From positions 1 through 59,986 of IMG/VR virus record IMGVR_UViG_3300022746_000173: 59,986 nt of DNA; one strand, written 5' to 3'. This stretch comes from a virus. Positions 7,612 through 16,165 of this stretch are shown here, piece after piece; within the stretch, counting starts at the first letter, position 1; each line of letters begins with the position of its first letter. The notes under the pieces are model-generated. The model was not told the DNA's origin. It was given only the letters and a program-made list of their open reading frames with translations, and did no database searches. Made by a program: the position numbers and the translations under genes.

Positions 7612-9859
7612 GTTTGATGTTTTTTACTTTGGCCCAAAGCCAAATCTTTTTGTATTTGAAAAATATGCAAAGGACTTAGACGCTGCTGCGGCTATGTGTA
7701 CCACTGGGTACTATTGGTATATTTATGGTGGTAATGATTATACCAATTTCGATTTTTCATGGCGCCCTGTTCCTTGGGAAAAAGACCATGTGCATGTGTG
7801 GCCAAGCCAACACCAACAATGCGGCGATGTTTTCCTAGCACACGTTGACAGCGTAGCAAACAGACAGTGGCACTTTAGACAAGAGCAATCAGTTACACGA
7901 ACGCCCGATCAAACTAATTGGACTATCCCCGAAGAAGTCAATGCCGCTACAATAGACTTTAGCTGGCATCCTAATTCAATTGAACCGCCATTTTCCTATC
8001 ACTTTGGTAGTGAGTACCAACAAAGCATAGGCTTAATCTATACTGTGCCTGGTGCAACAGAAATTAAGTTTGCTGGACCCATGCCTTCGCAAGGGTATCA
8101 TAAAATAACTGCGATGCAAGTGCTGGATATTTTCTTTATTGACAAAGGTAATCCTACAGCACAGGTACGCTATGATAGACTCAATGAAATGCACAATGTT
8201 ACTAAGGTTCGTTATGCAAACAGCATGATAGACACAATCAAGCGTTGTGTTAACAGAGCCAAGACCAACAAATTCTGGATAATCAGCAGCGAGTACGACT
8301 ACACCGGGTTTGACTTTCGATGGCACGCCGAGCCATGGCAACAGTACATGACTCACATATTCCCGAGTCAACACAACAAGTGGAGTGACACGTTCCTAAT
8401 TAACAAATGGGAATTTAGTCGTCATGCCGAGTGGGCCAAGGGCCTTGAAGAGTTTCCTAACTTAAACTTTGTGTCCGATCAAAGTGTAGTCAAGCCCGAA
8501 TCCAATTGCGACATGTACTTTGTGGATCACGGTAACGCTGATAGCGACCTGGACTATGCTGCACTGCTAGCAAGGTATCCGGATATGGTCAAGACACGCT
8601 TTGCAAACACATACCTAGATACCTTCAAGCGTATCATGCAAAATGCAGACACCGAGTACGTGTGGATTCTCAACAGCGTGTGTGACTACTGGCTATTTGA
8701 CTTTTCGTGGGAGCCCGAGCCTTGGCAGCGTGAAATGATTCATTGCTTTACCAACGAAACTGATTCTGTATTAACACGTGATAAGCGCGGAGACACATTT
8801 TACATACACGTTGAATCATTTAAAAAGCAAATGGTTGAACTGGAGTTGTTGGATTGGTTCAATGTGATTAACTATGTTGACGGACACTTTGTTAGACGGT
8901 ATCCAGTGCCAGCGGTGCATTATGATGGCGACAACTTAATTGAAGCAATTAAGAATCATACCTTTACTAGTCCCTATGCATTGTTTACCAAGGAAACGCA
9001 ATGCAAAGGCATGAATGGAAACACTACATGCCTATGGACCGAAAAGGATCGTATTGCTATTGACGTCAACGCAGACAAGAGCACCAGTTTGATTCCACGC
9101 GACATCAAGAAGTATATCGAAACTCAAGTGTATGATTACCCGCACCTTGTAGAACATCCGCGCTTGCGTAATATGCGGGCAGTAAAAGACCTAGACATTG
9201 TGTTCATCAGCAATGGCGAACCAGATGAACTGAAATGGTTTGAGCACACAGAGTACATGAGCAATCGTGATGTAAAATGGATTTGCGGCGTCAATGGGCG
9301 TGTAGCTGCATATCAAGCAGCGGCCAATGCCAGTACAACGGATTGGTTTCTAGCAGTGTTTGCCAAGCTAGAAGTATTCGGTACAAGGGATATCTGGGAG
9401 TTCCGCCCAGACTATTGGCAAGGCCCTAAGCATTACATCTTTAATGCACAGAATCCCGTCAATGGACTAGTCTACGGACACCAAGGAATGATTGCCTACA
9501 ATAAGAGCCTCGTTTTAGCAAATAACGACCCTGGAATTGACTTTACACTGTCACAACCGCACGAATCGGTGCCTATTCTTAGCGGGGTAGCACACTATAA
9601 CCAAGATGCCTGGACTACGTGGCGCACAGCCTTTAGAGAGGTATTAAAACTGCGATTGTTTATGGATACGCAGCCCACAATAGAAACTGAGCATAGATTA
9701 AAAGTCTGGTCTACTGTAGGCGAAGGGCAGTATGCAGGTTACAGTATTATGGGCGCCAATGACGCGATTGAATACTACGAAGAAGTCGACGGTGATCCGG
9801 CAAAGCTACAGTTGAGCTTTGAATGGGCGTGGTTACGTGCAAGATTTGATTTAAAATAA
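7610..9859 (+). CDS. Repeat-containing glycosyltransferase-like phage protein (749 aa)
   Basis: ATG at 7610 preferred over an upstream in-frame TTG at 7595. The protein carries at least three copies of a roughly 150-residue unit with D-[YF]-x-x-F-D-F-x-W-x-P-x-P-W-[QE] followed by a G/S-D-T/V-F block. Two units begin D-x-x-F-[IV]-D-[KH]-G-N-[AP] and R-[YF]-A-N-[ST]-x-x-D-T-[FI]-K-R. A different C-terminal domain (D-I-V-F-I-S-N-G-E ... K-H-Y-I-F-N-A-Q-N-P-V-N-G-L-V-Y-G-H ... T-W-R-T-A-F-R-E) looks like a GT-A-type fold. Substrate unknown; it lies within the sugar-gene region. Confidence 0.6.
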   Translation: MFDVFYFGPKPNLFVFEKYAKDLDAAAAMCTTGYYWYIYGGNDYTNFDFSWRPVPWEKDHVHVWPSQHQQCGDVFLAHVDSVANRQWHFRQEQSVTRTPDQTNWTIPEEVNAATIDFSWHPNSIEPPFSYHFGSEYQQSIGLIYTVPGATEIKFAGPMPSQGYHKITAMQVLDIFFIDKGNPTAQVRYDRLNEMHNVTKVRYANSMIDTIKRCVNRAKTNKFWIISSEYDYTGFDFRWHAEPWQQYMTHIFPSQHNKWSDTFLINKWEFSRHAEWAKGLEEFPNLNFVSDQSVVKPESNCDMYFVDHGNADSDLDYAALLARYPDMVKTRFANTYLDTFKRIMQNADTEYVWILNSVCDYWLFDFSWEPEPWQREMIHCFTNETDSVLTRDKRGDTFYIHVESFKKQMVELELLDWFNVINYVDGHFVRRYPVPAVHYDGDNLIEAIKNHTFTSPYALFTKETQCKGMNGNTTCLWTEKDRIAIDVNADKSTSLIPRDIKKYIETQVYDYPHLVEHPRLRNMRAVKDLDIVFISNGEPDELKWFEHTEYMSNRDVKWICGVNGRVAAYQAAANASTTDWFLAVFAKLEVFGTRDIWEFRPDYWQGPKHYIFNAQNPVNGLVYGHQGMIAYNKSLVLANNDPGIDFTLSQPHESVPILSGVAHYNQDAWTTWRTAFREVLKLRLFMDTQPTIETEHRLKVWSTVGEGQYAGYSIMGANDAIEYYEEVDGDPAKLQLSFEWAWLRARFDLK

Positions 9860-9862
9860 AAT

Positions 9863-9883
9863 AGACTTTAAGCGTAAAAGTCT
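9863..9883 (-). terminator. Rho-independent terminator candidate between converging genes
   Basis: Perfect 7-bp stem AGACTTT/AAAGTCT with a 7-base loop. Read on the minus strand it is followed by ATTTTATTTT, so it would end the minus-strand aminotransferase transcript. It overlaps the last codons of that gene. The plus-strand side has only a weak T-run. Confidence 0.55.
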
Positions 9884-10971
9884 TTAACTGTTTGCACTAC
9901 GTACTCGACTTCGCTGTCTGTTAGTTCGGGGTGTATAGGTAAACTCAGACATTCTCTGCTGAATTGGTCGCTGCCTGCTCTAAGATTTGCGCCAGAATAG
10001 TTATATGCAACACCCAAACTATCCAGTGGATGCGGATAGTGAATTTTTGTTTCTATTCTGTTTGCAGTTAAATGACTTTGTAACTGATTACGATACTGTT
10101 GTACCCGAATAACAAATTTGTGCCATGCATGCTCTACGTCCGGCCCTGGACCTAATACATCAACATAGGTACTCAACTGTTGTGTATAGTATTTTGCAAT
10201 AGCATCGCGACGATCTTGCCATGCATCAAAGTATTGTAGTTTTACAATCATCTGTGCACAGTCTGATTCGCTCATTTTACTATTGGTACCTGGGTACATG
10301 TGTACGCTTGATTTGCCATTGTCCCTGAGATCCTTAACGGCTTCTGCAAGTTCAAAATCGTCAGTTAGAACCATGCCACCGCTACCATAGTTAGGCAAGT
10401 TCTTGGTTGGATCAAAACTCAGTACACTTACATACCCTAGCTTGCCACTGGGAATGCCTTTGTATTTTGCCCCGAAACTTTGTGCAGCATCTTCTACAAT
10501 GCGGGGACTCTGTCCCCAGAATTCAGTCATAACACGCAGCTTATCGTAATCGATTATGTTGCCGAACAAGTTAACATACATTACAGCGGCAATATTTGTA
10601 TCGTTAAAACTAAAGTTTACACTATTTAAATCCATTATGCCGCCATAATCAACATCAACAAACGTGGGCTCATGCTCGGTTAGTAAAACGCTGTTTAACG
10701 TGGCTGCAAAGCTCATAGTAGGTATGAGCACCCGCCCGGCGGGAAAAAGCGTTTGTAGGGCAAATACAAGCCCTTGTGTGCATGAATTAACGGATATTGC
10801 GTATGCTCTATCGCAGCGATCGGCGATTAACTGTTCAAATTGCTGGGTGTATGGCCCATCTAATACTTTACCACTAGTGTATACTTTATCAGTAACATGT
10901 AGTATTTCTTCACGCAGGTTTGCGTATTGGCGCTTGACACCAAAGAATGGAATTAGATTCGGGTTTTCCAA
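9868..10971 (-). CDS. DegT/DnrJ/EryC1/StrS-family sugar aminotransferase
   Basis: 367 residues, the normal family length. The PLP region shows E-D-A-A-Q-S-F-G-A at 160-168 and the Schiff-base lysine in S-F-D-P-T-K-N (Lys190), followed by G-S-G-G-M. Family members transaminate nucleotide-linked keto-sugars to amino-sugars. It overlaps the upstream epimerase gene by 19 bases, so the two probably act in sequence on a nucleotide sugar. Confidence 0.9.
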   Translation of the reverse strand: MENPNLIPFFGVKRQYANLREEILHVTDKVYTSGKVLDGPYTQQFEQLIADRCDRAYAISVNSCTQGLVFALQTLFPAGRVLIPTMSFAATLNSVLLTEHEPTFVDVDYGGIMDLNSVNFSFNDTNIAAVMYVNLFGNIIDYDKLRVMTEFWGQSPRIVEDAAQSFGAKYKGIPSGKLGYVSVLSFDPTKNLPNYGSGGMVLTDDFELAEAVKDLRDNGKSSVHMYPGTNSKMSESDCAQMIVKLQYFDAWQDRRDAIAKYYTQQLSTYVDVLGPGPDVEHAWHKFVIRVQQYRNQLQSHLTANRIETKIHYPHPLDSLGVAYNYSGANLRAGSDQFSRECLSLPIHPELTDSEVEYVVQTVKDFYA

Positions 10972-11921
10972 AATGGGCTCGATTTAAACCAGTCGTGATA
11001 TTTTTGGAAGCCTTCTTCTACGTCAACTTTGGGATCAAACCCAAAGTCTCTACGGGCAGCATCAATATTTAATGCACCACGGCTCGGAAAGTCAGCATCC
11101 TTATCGCGAACTTCTACGTTACCTTTACCTGCAATCTTGATAGCGAGACTAGCAGCTTGGAGCAGGCTGCAACTGTGGCTCTTAGTAATGTTGTAGGTGC
11201 CATTAACTGCACGATCGCTAGTTGCCGCAGCAGCGATACCCGCAGCAGCATCTTCGACGTAGGTAAAGTCTAGTGTTTCGTTTGCGCCGTTTACCTTAAG
11301 AGTTTCTCCGCGCATAGCTGAGAGCATAAATTTGGAAACGACTCGATCTTCCACGTCATATTCACCATATACAGCAGAGGGGCGTATAATAACGTGATCA
11401 AAAATGCCACGACGAGTATAGTCTTTAACAAGGTGTTCTCCCATTAGTTTCATGATGCCATATTGGCCTTGCGGTTTACAGTTATAGTCTTCGGTAACAT
11501 CATTTTCAAAGTCACCGTATACCATGCTTGAGCTGATATAAACGAACTTAGGTATTTTATAGTTTTTTGTAATTTCCAGCAAGTTAACCAAGGCAGTACC
11601 CATTACTTCACTGCCCCATACTGGGTTAGCACTTACGACCTTTTGGCGAGGAAAGCTGGCCAAGTGAATAACTGCATCGCAACTGTGTGCAAAGTTTCTA
11701 AAGAAGTTGTTTACTGCTTCGTGGTCACGCAGATCGATATGATGGCCGCCTGAACGCATACGCTTGGTACGCTCGCTATATAGATACTTGAGTTCGTCTG
11801 CATTTACAAACCCATAATCGGTTACGATATCTAATACAATGCATTCGTGTCCTTGTGCTTGCAGTTGACGTACCACATTATGTCCAATAAAGCCAGCACC
11901 GCCTGTTACGATAAATCTCAT
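10953..11921 (-). CDS. NAD-dependent sugar epimerase/dehydratase (extended SDR)
   Basis: 322 residues with the Rossmann motif G-G-A-G-F-I-G at 7-13 and the catalytic Y-x-x-x-K at Tyr154/Lys158, preceded by I-S-S-S-M-V-Y-G. It would epimerise or dehydrate a nucleotide sugar. The start codon overlaps the HNH stop (ATGA), but an AAGGAG eight bases upstream of the ATG gives it its own ribosome-binding site, consistent with the HNH gene being a later insertion. Operon with the DegT aminotransferase. Confidence 0.88.
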   Translation of the reverse strand: MRFIVTGGAGFIGHNVVRQLQAQGHECIVLDIVTDYGFVNADELKYLYSERTKRMRSGGHHIDLRDHEAVNNFFRNFAHSCDAVIHLASFPRQKVVSANPVWGSEVMGTALVNLLEITKNYKIPKFVYISSSMVYGDFENDVTEDYNCKPQGQYGIMKLMGEHLVKDYTRRGIFDHVIIRPSAVYGEYDVEDRVVSKFMLSAMRGETLKVNGANETLDFTYVEDAAAGIAAAATSDRAVNGTYNITKSHSCSLLQAASLAIKIAGKGNVEVRDKDADFPSRGALNIDAARRDFGFDPKVDVEEGFQKYHDWFKSSPFWKTRI

Positions 11922-12499
11922 ACTGCCATCTCCTTAATAACTACGCCAACAAAGGCCCCACGTCGTGGCATACTTCCTTTTGCCATTCGTTGTATAGTTG
12001 CGTAGGCATTTGGTACGCTAACCTTGAATTCTTCTGCGATTGTTTTTAAACCTGCCACTTGTTTACGATCTCCATTTGGGTATTGTATTATATATTGCTT
12101 AGTGTAAGAAAGTAAAGCTGGGTCAATGCCTTTTATCCAGCTATTATTTCCCGAGTGTGCTTCTCTATTTTTTTGCTTTGTATCTTCTGAGTGTGTTTTT
12201 CCAAAGAACCCATTCTTTTCACCAGTTCTCTCTTTTGCAAGATTTTTTAATTTCTCTTTACCTTCGGCTGTCCAATTTTTTGGACCAAGTAACTTTAGAT
12301 AATTTGCTTCTTCCTGCCCTATTTGCTTTGATAACACCAAAAACGCAATTCGATCAAATTTGCTTCCGTGTTTTTCAAATAATAACCTATGGGCCTCTGC
12401 ATGTTCCTCTACAGTAAGTTTAACTAGATTAGACGGATCGTCAGTGCCGCCCATGTGCTTCGGGATAATGTGGTGTATATGATAAATGGTACTGCTCAT
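11918..12499 (-). CDS. HNH homing endonuclease with NUMOD-like tail
   Basis: N-terminal HNH signature Y-H-I-H-H-I-I-P-K-H-M-G-G, then D-P-S-N-L-V-K-L-T-x-E-E-H-A-E-A-H. Around residues 97-115 is a NUMOD3-like F-F-G-K-T-H-S-E-D-T-K-Q-K-N-R-E-A-H-S-G segment, and the tail resembles a NUMOD/helix-turn-helix DNA-binding region. Such genes are selfish free-standing mobile elements of T4-like phages. It sits between thyA and a sugar epimerase, and its start lacks a clear ribosome-binding site and follows a small hairpin. Confidence 0.85.
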   Translation of the reverse strand: MSSTIYHIHHIIPKHMGGTDDPSNLVKLTVEEHAEAHRLLFEKHGSKFDRIAFLVLSKQIGQEEANYLKLLGPKNWTAEGKEKLKNLAKERTGEKNGFFGKTHSEDTKQKNREAHSGNNSWIKGIDPALLSYTKQYIIQYPNGDRKQVAGLKTIAEEFKVSVPNAYATIQRMAKGSMPRRGAFVGVVIKEMAV

Positions 12500-12534
12500 G
12501 CTTTATTTAGCATCTTAGCAGTACCTTTTAACGT

Positions 12535-13434
12535 TTACACAGCCATTGGGGCCTTAATTGCTGGATGCGATTCGTACCCTACAAGTTTAATATCGTCCAT
12601 TGTAAATTTTGTGATATCTGTTACTTCTGGGTTTAGCCATAATTGTGGCAGAGCCAATGGGCTGCGAGTGAGTTGCTCTTTCACTTGATCTACGTGATTT
12701 AAGTATATGTGAGCATCGCCTAGTACGTGGATAAATTCACCAACCTGTAGGTCGCAAACCTGCGCAATCATTGATAAAAGTAAGCTGTAGCTTGCAATAT
12801 TAAACGGAACGCCAAGTAAAAGATCAGCTGAGCGTTGATACATCTGACAACTCAATTTCCCGTTGCTAACGTAGAATTGTGCAAAGGTATGGCACGGGGG
12901 CAGGGCCATGGACTCTAGTTCGCCTGGGTTCCATGCAGATAATATATGTCGTCGTCCGTGTGGGTCTGCTTTAATGCCGTTGATTAGGTCTAATAATTGA
13001 TCAACTTCATGTCTATCAGCGGCCACTCGCACACCGCCTAAGTGGGCAGGACCCATTTCCTTTTGCTCTTTGTATTGACGCCAGTGTCTCCACTGTACGC
13101 CATAAACTCTTCCCAAGTCGCCTTTGAACTTGGCCTTACTTTGCCAATATGGTGCTGTGGCATTGGCAGTCCAGATAGTTGTCTTTTCCGACTCGGTGCT
13201 ACCATGTAATATCTCTCGCAACCGCGTTTCATCTCCCGAACCTTCAATGAACCACAGCAACTCGGACACCACTGATTTCCATGCTAGCTTTTTAGTTGTA
13301 ACCGCCGGAAAGGATTCTGCAAGATTATATCTTTGTTGCATACCAAACATGCTAATAGTTCCCACACCCGTTCTATCTTGTTTAGGGGTTCCATTAGTTA
13401 ATACCTCAGTTAAATCGCTTAAATAGGCTTTCAT
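12535..13434 (-). CDS. thyA: Thymidylate synthase ThyA
   Basis: 299 residues of the classical folate-dependent enzyme (dUMP + methylene-THF to dTMP). Visible are the N-terminal R-T-G-V-G-T, the dUMP/folate loop with L-L-W-F-I-E-G, G-R-V-Y-G-V-Q-W, the catalytic Cys181 in A-L-P-P-C-H-T-F, and the Q-R-S-A-D-L-L-L-G-V-P-F-N-I-A-S-Y block. The C-terminus I-K-A-P-M-A-V matches the usual ending. It overlaps the end of the DHFR gene by 29 bases, so the pair is translated together for phage dNTP supply. Confidence 0.97.
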   Translation of the reverse strand: MKAYLSDLTEVLTNGTPKQDRTGVGTISMFGMQQRYNLAESFPAVTTKKLAWKSVVSELLWFIEGSGDETRLREILHGSTESEKTTIWTANATAPYWQSKAKFKGDLGRVYGVQWRHWRQYKEQKEMGPAHLGGVRVAADRHEVDQLLDLINGIKADPHGRRHILSAWNPGELESMALPPCHTFAQFYVSNGKLSCQMYQRSADLLLGVPFNIASYSLLLSMIAQVCDLQVGEFIHVLGDAHIYLNHVDQVKEQLTRSPLALPQLWLNPEVTDITKFTMDDIKLVGYESHPAIKAPMAV

Positions 13435-13906
13435 ATACCACAGTCGTAAAATTTGTATTTGGGTCCGCAGTTGCAGTCTTTTGACTCCAACCTGACAAGA
13501 ATGTTTTTAAGTTTATTCTAGTATCTATTTTATACGAGCCCTTGTGATGGGTCAAGTATAAACGATCAAATATACCATCGCATTGTGCCAATAAGTCCGG
13601 TCCGCCAATAACCCAAATAGTTTTACCAGGGTGCTTCTTTTCTAGTGCAAGAATTTCTTCTCTCATGTCACCTGATATAGTGGCTGTATGTAGCAATGGT
13701 GGTTTAGAAGTGGCAACGTATGTAATGCGATTCTTTAAAGGCTTAGGCATGTTCTTATCGTCCCAGGTCTTACGACCCATAACAACGACATGTCCGTCGG
13801 TTAGTTCTTTAAAGTTTTTTAAGTCAGCAGGATTGTGGGGCCATGGCATGGTGCCATTGAACCCCATCCCACCGTATTGGTCTACGGCGAAAAGGGCGTT
13901 TATCAT
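13406..13906 (-). CDS. folA: Dihydrofolate reductase
   Basis: 166 residues. Family hallmarks: N-terminal N-A-L-F-A-V-D-Q-Y-G-G-M-G with M-P-W, D-L-K-N-F-K-E-L-T, the NADPH-binding V-V-V-M-G-R-K-T-W, and I-W-V-I-G-G-P. It regenerates tetrahydrofolate consumed by the adjacent ThyA. The ATG overlaps the TGA of the upstream gene (ATGA). Confidence 0.95.
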   Translation of the reverse strand: MINALFAVDQYGGMGFNGTMPWPHNPADLKNFKELTDGHVVVMGRKTWDDKNMPKPLKNRITYVATSKPPLLHTATISGDMREEILALEKKHPGKTIWVIGGPDLLAQCDGIFDRLYLTHHKGSYKIDTRINLKTFLSGWSQKTATADPNTNFTTVVYESLFKRFN

Positions 13907-14280
13907 AAATTTTTGAGTAGATTATCTGTGAATGGTTGAACAAATTTCGCTACACTGTCAACGCTGATGTGAAAATCAACATCTTGAATGATGTGATCCA
14001 GTGCGTCTAGTTTGTCTGTAACCATTTGTTCGATAATTTCGGGGTCGGCTCCGTCTTCTAGCATTTCTGCTATATTGACTTCCACTGCCGTCCCGTCATT
14101 GAGATTTACTGTTAAATAGAGAATGACATCAATAGGAACCTGCTCTTTGTTGACTTCCTTGAGCAAGCGTTCCCATTGTTCACGCTTATTTAAATTAAGC
14201 CGTTTGCTTTTTAGTCGGCGCGGCTTTTTTGGCTCTTGTTGTTTTGACATTTTTCGCAGGTGCAAGGGACGATGCTTCAT
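13903..14280 (-). CDS. Hypothetical protein with basic N-terminus (125 aa)
   Basis: Strongly basic first 35 residues (K-K-P-R-R-L-K-S-K-R) followed by an acidic region with a beta/alpha look. The start may be the ATG at 14280 or the one ten codons later at 14250; both lie inside the 3' end of the upstream gene and neither has a strong ribosome-binding site. Coupled to DHFR by ATGA. Family not recognised. Confidence 0.6.
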   Translation of the reverse strand: MKHRPLHLRKMSKQQEPKKPRRLKSKRLNLNKREQWERLLKEVNKEQVPIDVILYLTVNLNDGTAVEVNIAEMLEDGADPEIIEQMVTDKLDALDHIIQDVDFHISVDSVAKFVQPFTDNLLKNL

Positions 14281-14896
14281 TTTCTAATCTTTTGGCTTCG
14301 GCGAGTAATTGCTCTGCCTGACGTTTCATTTCTTCAGCTTGACTTAACCTTTGCGATGCTAAATCGTCGTCGGTTAGTGTACCCTTTACGTAGGCTGCTG
14401 CATTAGCGTTACTGTCTACGTCAACGTTGGTGCGACTCAAACTTTGATTGTTTGGTGGCATGCCAACTTCGCGACCTTCACGAACACGCTTTTTAGTTTG
14501 CATGCCCGAGTTACGGTCAATGTCGGCTAGACGCTTAACAGCTTCTTCGCCTTTTTCCATTTCGTCTAAGATGCTGTTTAATTCATCTAAGCGAACTGTG
14601 GACTTTGATGTTGGAGTAATTAGAACTTGGCTTGTTGGGATTTTCTTGATAAATCCTTCGCGGTGCAATACTTCTAAACAGTTACGACCATCTGCCATAG
14701 TTGTGCGGAAAAGAACTTCGTTTAATTCCTTGGCATTTTGTCCAATTGGACTTTCTAACGCCCGCATTACTTCGTCGTGGATCATACGTGGCAATGTGTC
14801 GCTGTATAAAGCCAATGCCATATGTCCTTCGTTTGGAACGCTTCTCCATAACAAGACAATACGCTTGTTATTGTGTTTACCTACATGTTTAATCAT
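14195..14896 (-). CDS. Hypothetical phage protein with coiled coil and Lys/Ala-rich tail (233 aa)
   Basis: A folded N-terminal part of about 130 residues (I-V-L-L-W-R-S-V-P-N-E-G-H-M-A ...), then a heptad-like stretch near 180-212 (A-E-E-M-K-R-Q-A-E-Q-L-L-A-E-A-K-R-L-E) and a basic low-complexity tail resembling nucleic-acid-binding tails. Its 3' end overlaps the next gene by 86 bases in another frame. Unknown function, probably a conserved T4-like accessory protein. Confidence 0.7.
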   Translation of the reverse strand: MIKHVGKHNNKRIVLLWRSVPNEGHMALALYSDTLPRMIHDEVMRALESPIGQNAKELNEVLFRTTMADGRNCLEVLHREGFIKKIPTSQVLITPTSKSTVRLDELNSILDEMEKGEEAVKRLADIDRNSGMQTKKRVREGREVGMPPNNQSLSRTNVDVDSNANAAAYVKGTLTDDDLASQRLSQAEEMKRQAEQLLAEAKRLENEASSLAPAKNVKTTRAKKAAPTKKQTA

Positions 14897-14909
14897 TTTG
14901 ATTTCCTCT

Positions 14910-15128
14910 TTATTCAGCTGGTGTAGCTGGTTCGTTTGCTGGTGGCTGTATTGCTCCGCTGTCTTTTAAGAATTTGACAATGCGGTCGTATACAGTACCA
15001 ATCTGCACGAATTCGTCTGCTTTAAATGCTCCACGCTGGCTTGCAACCTGGATGATTTGTACACATGCTAAGATATCTGCAATCTGTAGCTGTGTAGCAG
15101 TGGTTTGTTCTGGTGTCGTATCTGACAT
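14910..15128 (-). CDS. Small hypothetical protein (72 aa)
   Basis: Helical central segment (I-A-D-I-L-A-C-V-Q-I-I-Q-V-A-S-Q-R-G-A-F) with a Pro/Ala/Glu-rich tail. GGAGA lies just upstream of the ATG. Spaced 13 bases from the following gene in the same transcript. No family recognised. Confidence 0.65.
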   Translation of the reverse strand: MSDTTPEQTTATQLQIADILACVQIIQVASQRGAFKADEFVQIGTVYDRIVKFLKDSGAIQPPANEPATPAE

Positions 15129-15187
15129 AGTATCTCCAATAAACTATGCATATATTTACGATCCAAACAAACTGAGGAAAAATTTTC

Positions 15188-15460
15188 TTAGAAGTTATCG
15201 TATTGATTAATGGTATCTAATATCAGACTAAAGTAGCTGGCCTCACCTGGAATCTCAAAAGAAACCATTTTTTGGACATCGCCTTCAGTGTATTCGTCGC
15301 CTACGTAGAAACGACCTGTTAGGTTTTCGTAAACCCAGTCGGTAATCTTCTTTTCTGATGCGCTCAAGTCAAAGCAAACCTTGACAAAATGCGGGGGACA
15401 GTGTTCCATCCTCCGCATTCCGAACACATGAAGTAAGTTAACTTCGTTGTGCTTTAACAT
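15188..15460 (-). CDS. Small hypothetical protein (90 aa)
   Basis: Soluble mixed alpha/beta protein with one Cys in an E-H-C-P-P-H-F segment and no recognisable motif. It starts two bases after the stop of the membrane-protein gene and probably depends on translation of it, since no separate ribosome-binding site is visible. Confidence 0.65.
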   Translation of the reverse strand: MLKHNEVNLLHVFGMRRMEHCPPHFVKVCFDLSASEKKITDWVYENLTGRFYVGDEYTEGDVQKMVSFEIPGEASYFSLILDTINQYDNF

Positions 15461-15462
15461 GA

Positions 15463-16155
15463 TTAGTCGTCGCTGCCCGGTGCTACGCCGATGATTTGCA
15501 GCAGGTTAACAAACAAGTTGATAAAGTCCAGATACAAACTAAGTGCACCAATGACTTCAAGTGCAGCACTACTTTCGTTTTCTACGCTGAGAGATTCACG
15601 GATTTGCTGTGTATCGTATGCAGTAAAGCCCAAGAAGATCAAGATAGCAATAGCACTAATAACCATTTGCATTACTGTGCTACCAATAAACATGTTGATG
15701 ATGCTGGCAATGATAATTGCAATCAATCCAACGAACAGCAAACTACCTAGCCCACTTAGATCTCGTTTGGTAAAGTACCCAAAGAAGCTCATAGTACCAA
15801 ACAATACTGCGGCACCCATAAACGCTGTAAAGATACTGGTCATTGCGTATGCCACAAAGATCACACTAAGACTCAGTCCCATTAGTGCAGCAAAGCCGTG
15901 TAGCAGGCCCACTGCAACAGGAGCAGGTGGATCAGCGGCCAGAGCCGGAGTAATGAAAAAGATTGCAACCAATGGTGCAAAGATTACAACCCAGTGCATG
16001 ATTCCTGTTAGGAAAAAATGTGTCAGGGCCGGAGTGGTGCCAATGATGTAACTGACTAACATACTGTTTAGCACAGCAGTCATCATGTAAAAGTAAACAC
16101 GACCCATTGCTGCATTGATAGCAGGTGCGTCGCGATAAATGCCTGTTGCAAACAT
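15463..16155 (-). CDS. Bax-inhibitor-1 (BI-1/YbhL) family membrane protein
   Basis: Start set at 16155, where AAGGAG lies seven bases upstream of the ATG. 230 residues with about seven hydrophobic segments, F-G-Y-F-T-K-R-D-L-S-G-L-G-S after the fourth, and the family end F-T-A-Y-D-T-Q-Q-I ... L-S-L-Y-L-D-F-I-N-L-F-x-x-L-L-Q-I-I-G. Bacterial members (YbhL/YccA) act in the inner membrane as channel-like proteins or FtsH modulators. In a phage it could alter host membrane physiology or protease control (inference). Confidence 0.88.
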   Translation of the reverse strand: MFATGIYRDAPAINAAMGRVYFYMMTAVLNSMLVSYIIGTTPALTHFFLTGIMHWVVIFAPLVAIFFITPALAADPPAPVAVGLLHGFAALMGLSLSVIFVAYAMTSIFTAFMGAAVLFGTMSFFGYFTKRDLSGLGSLLFVGLIAIIIASIINMFIGSTVMQMVISAIAILIFLGFTAYDTQQIRESLSVENESSAALEVIGALSLYLDFINLFVNLLQIIGVAPGSDD

Positions 16156-16165
16156 AAAGTTCTCC

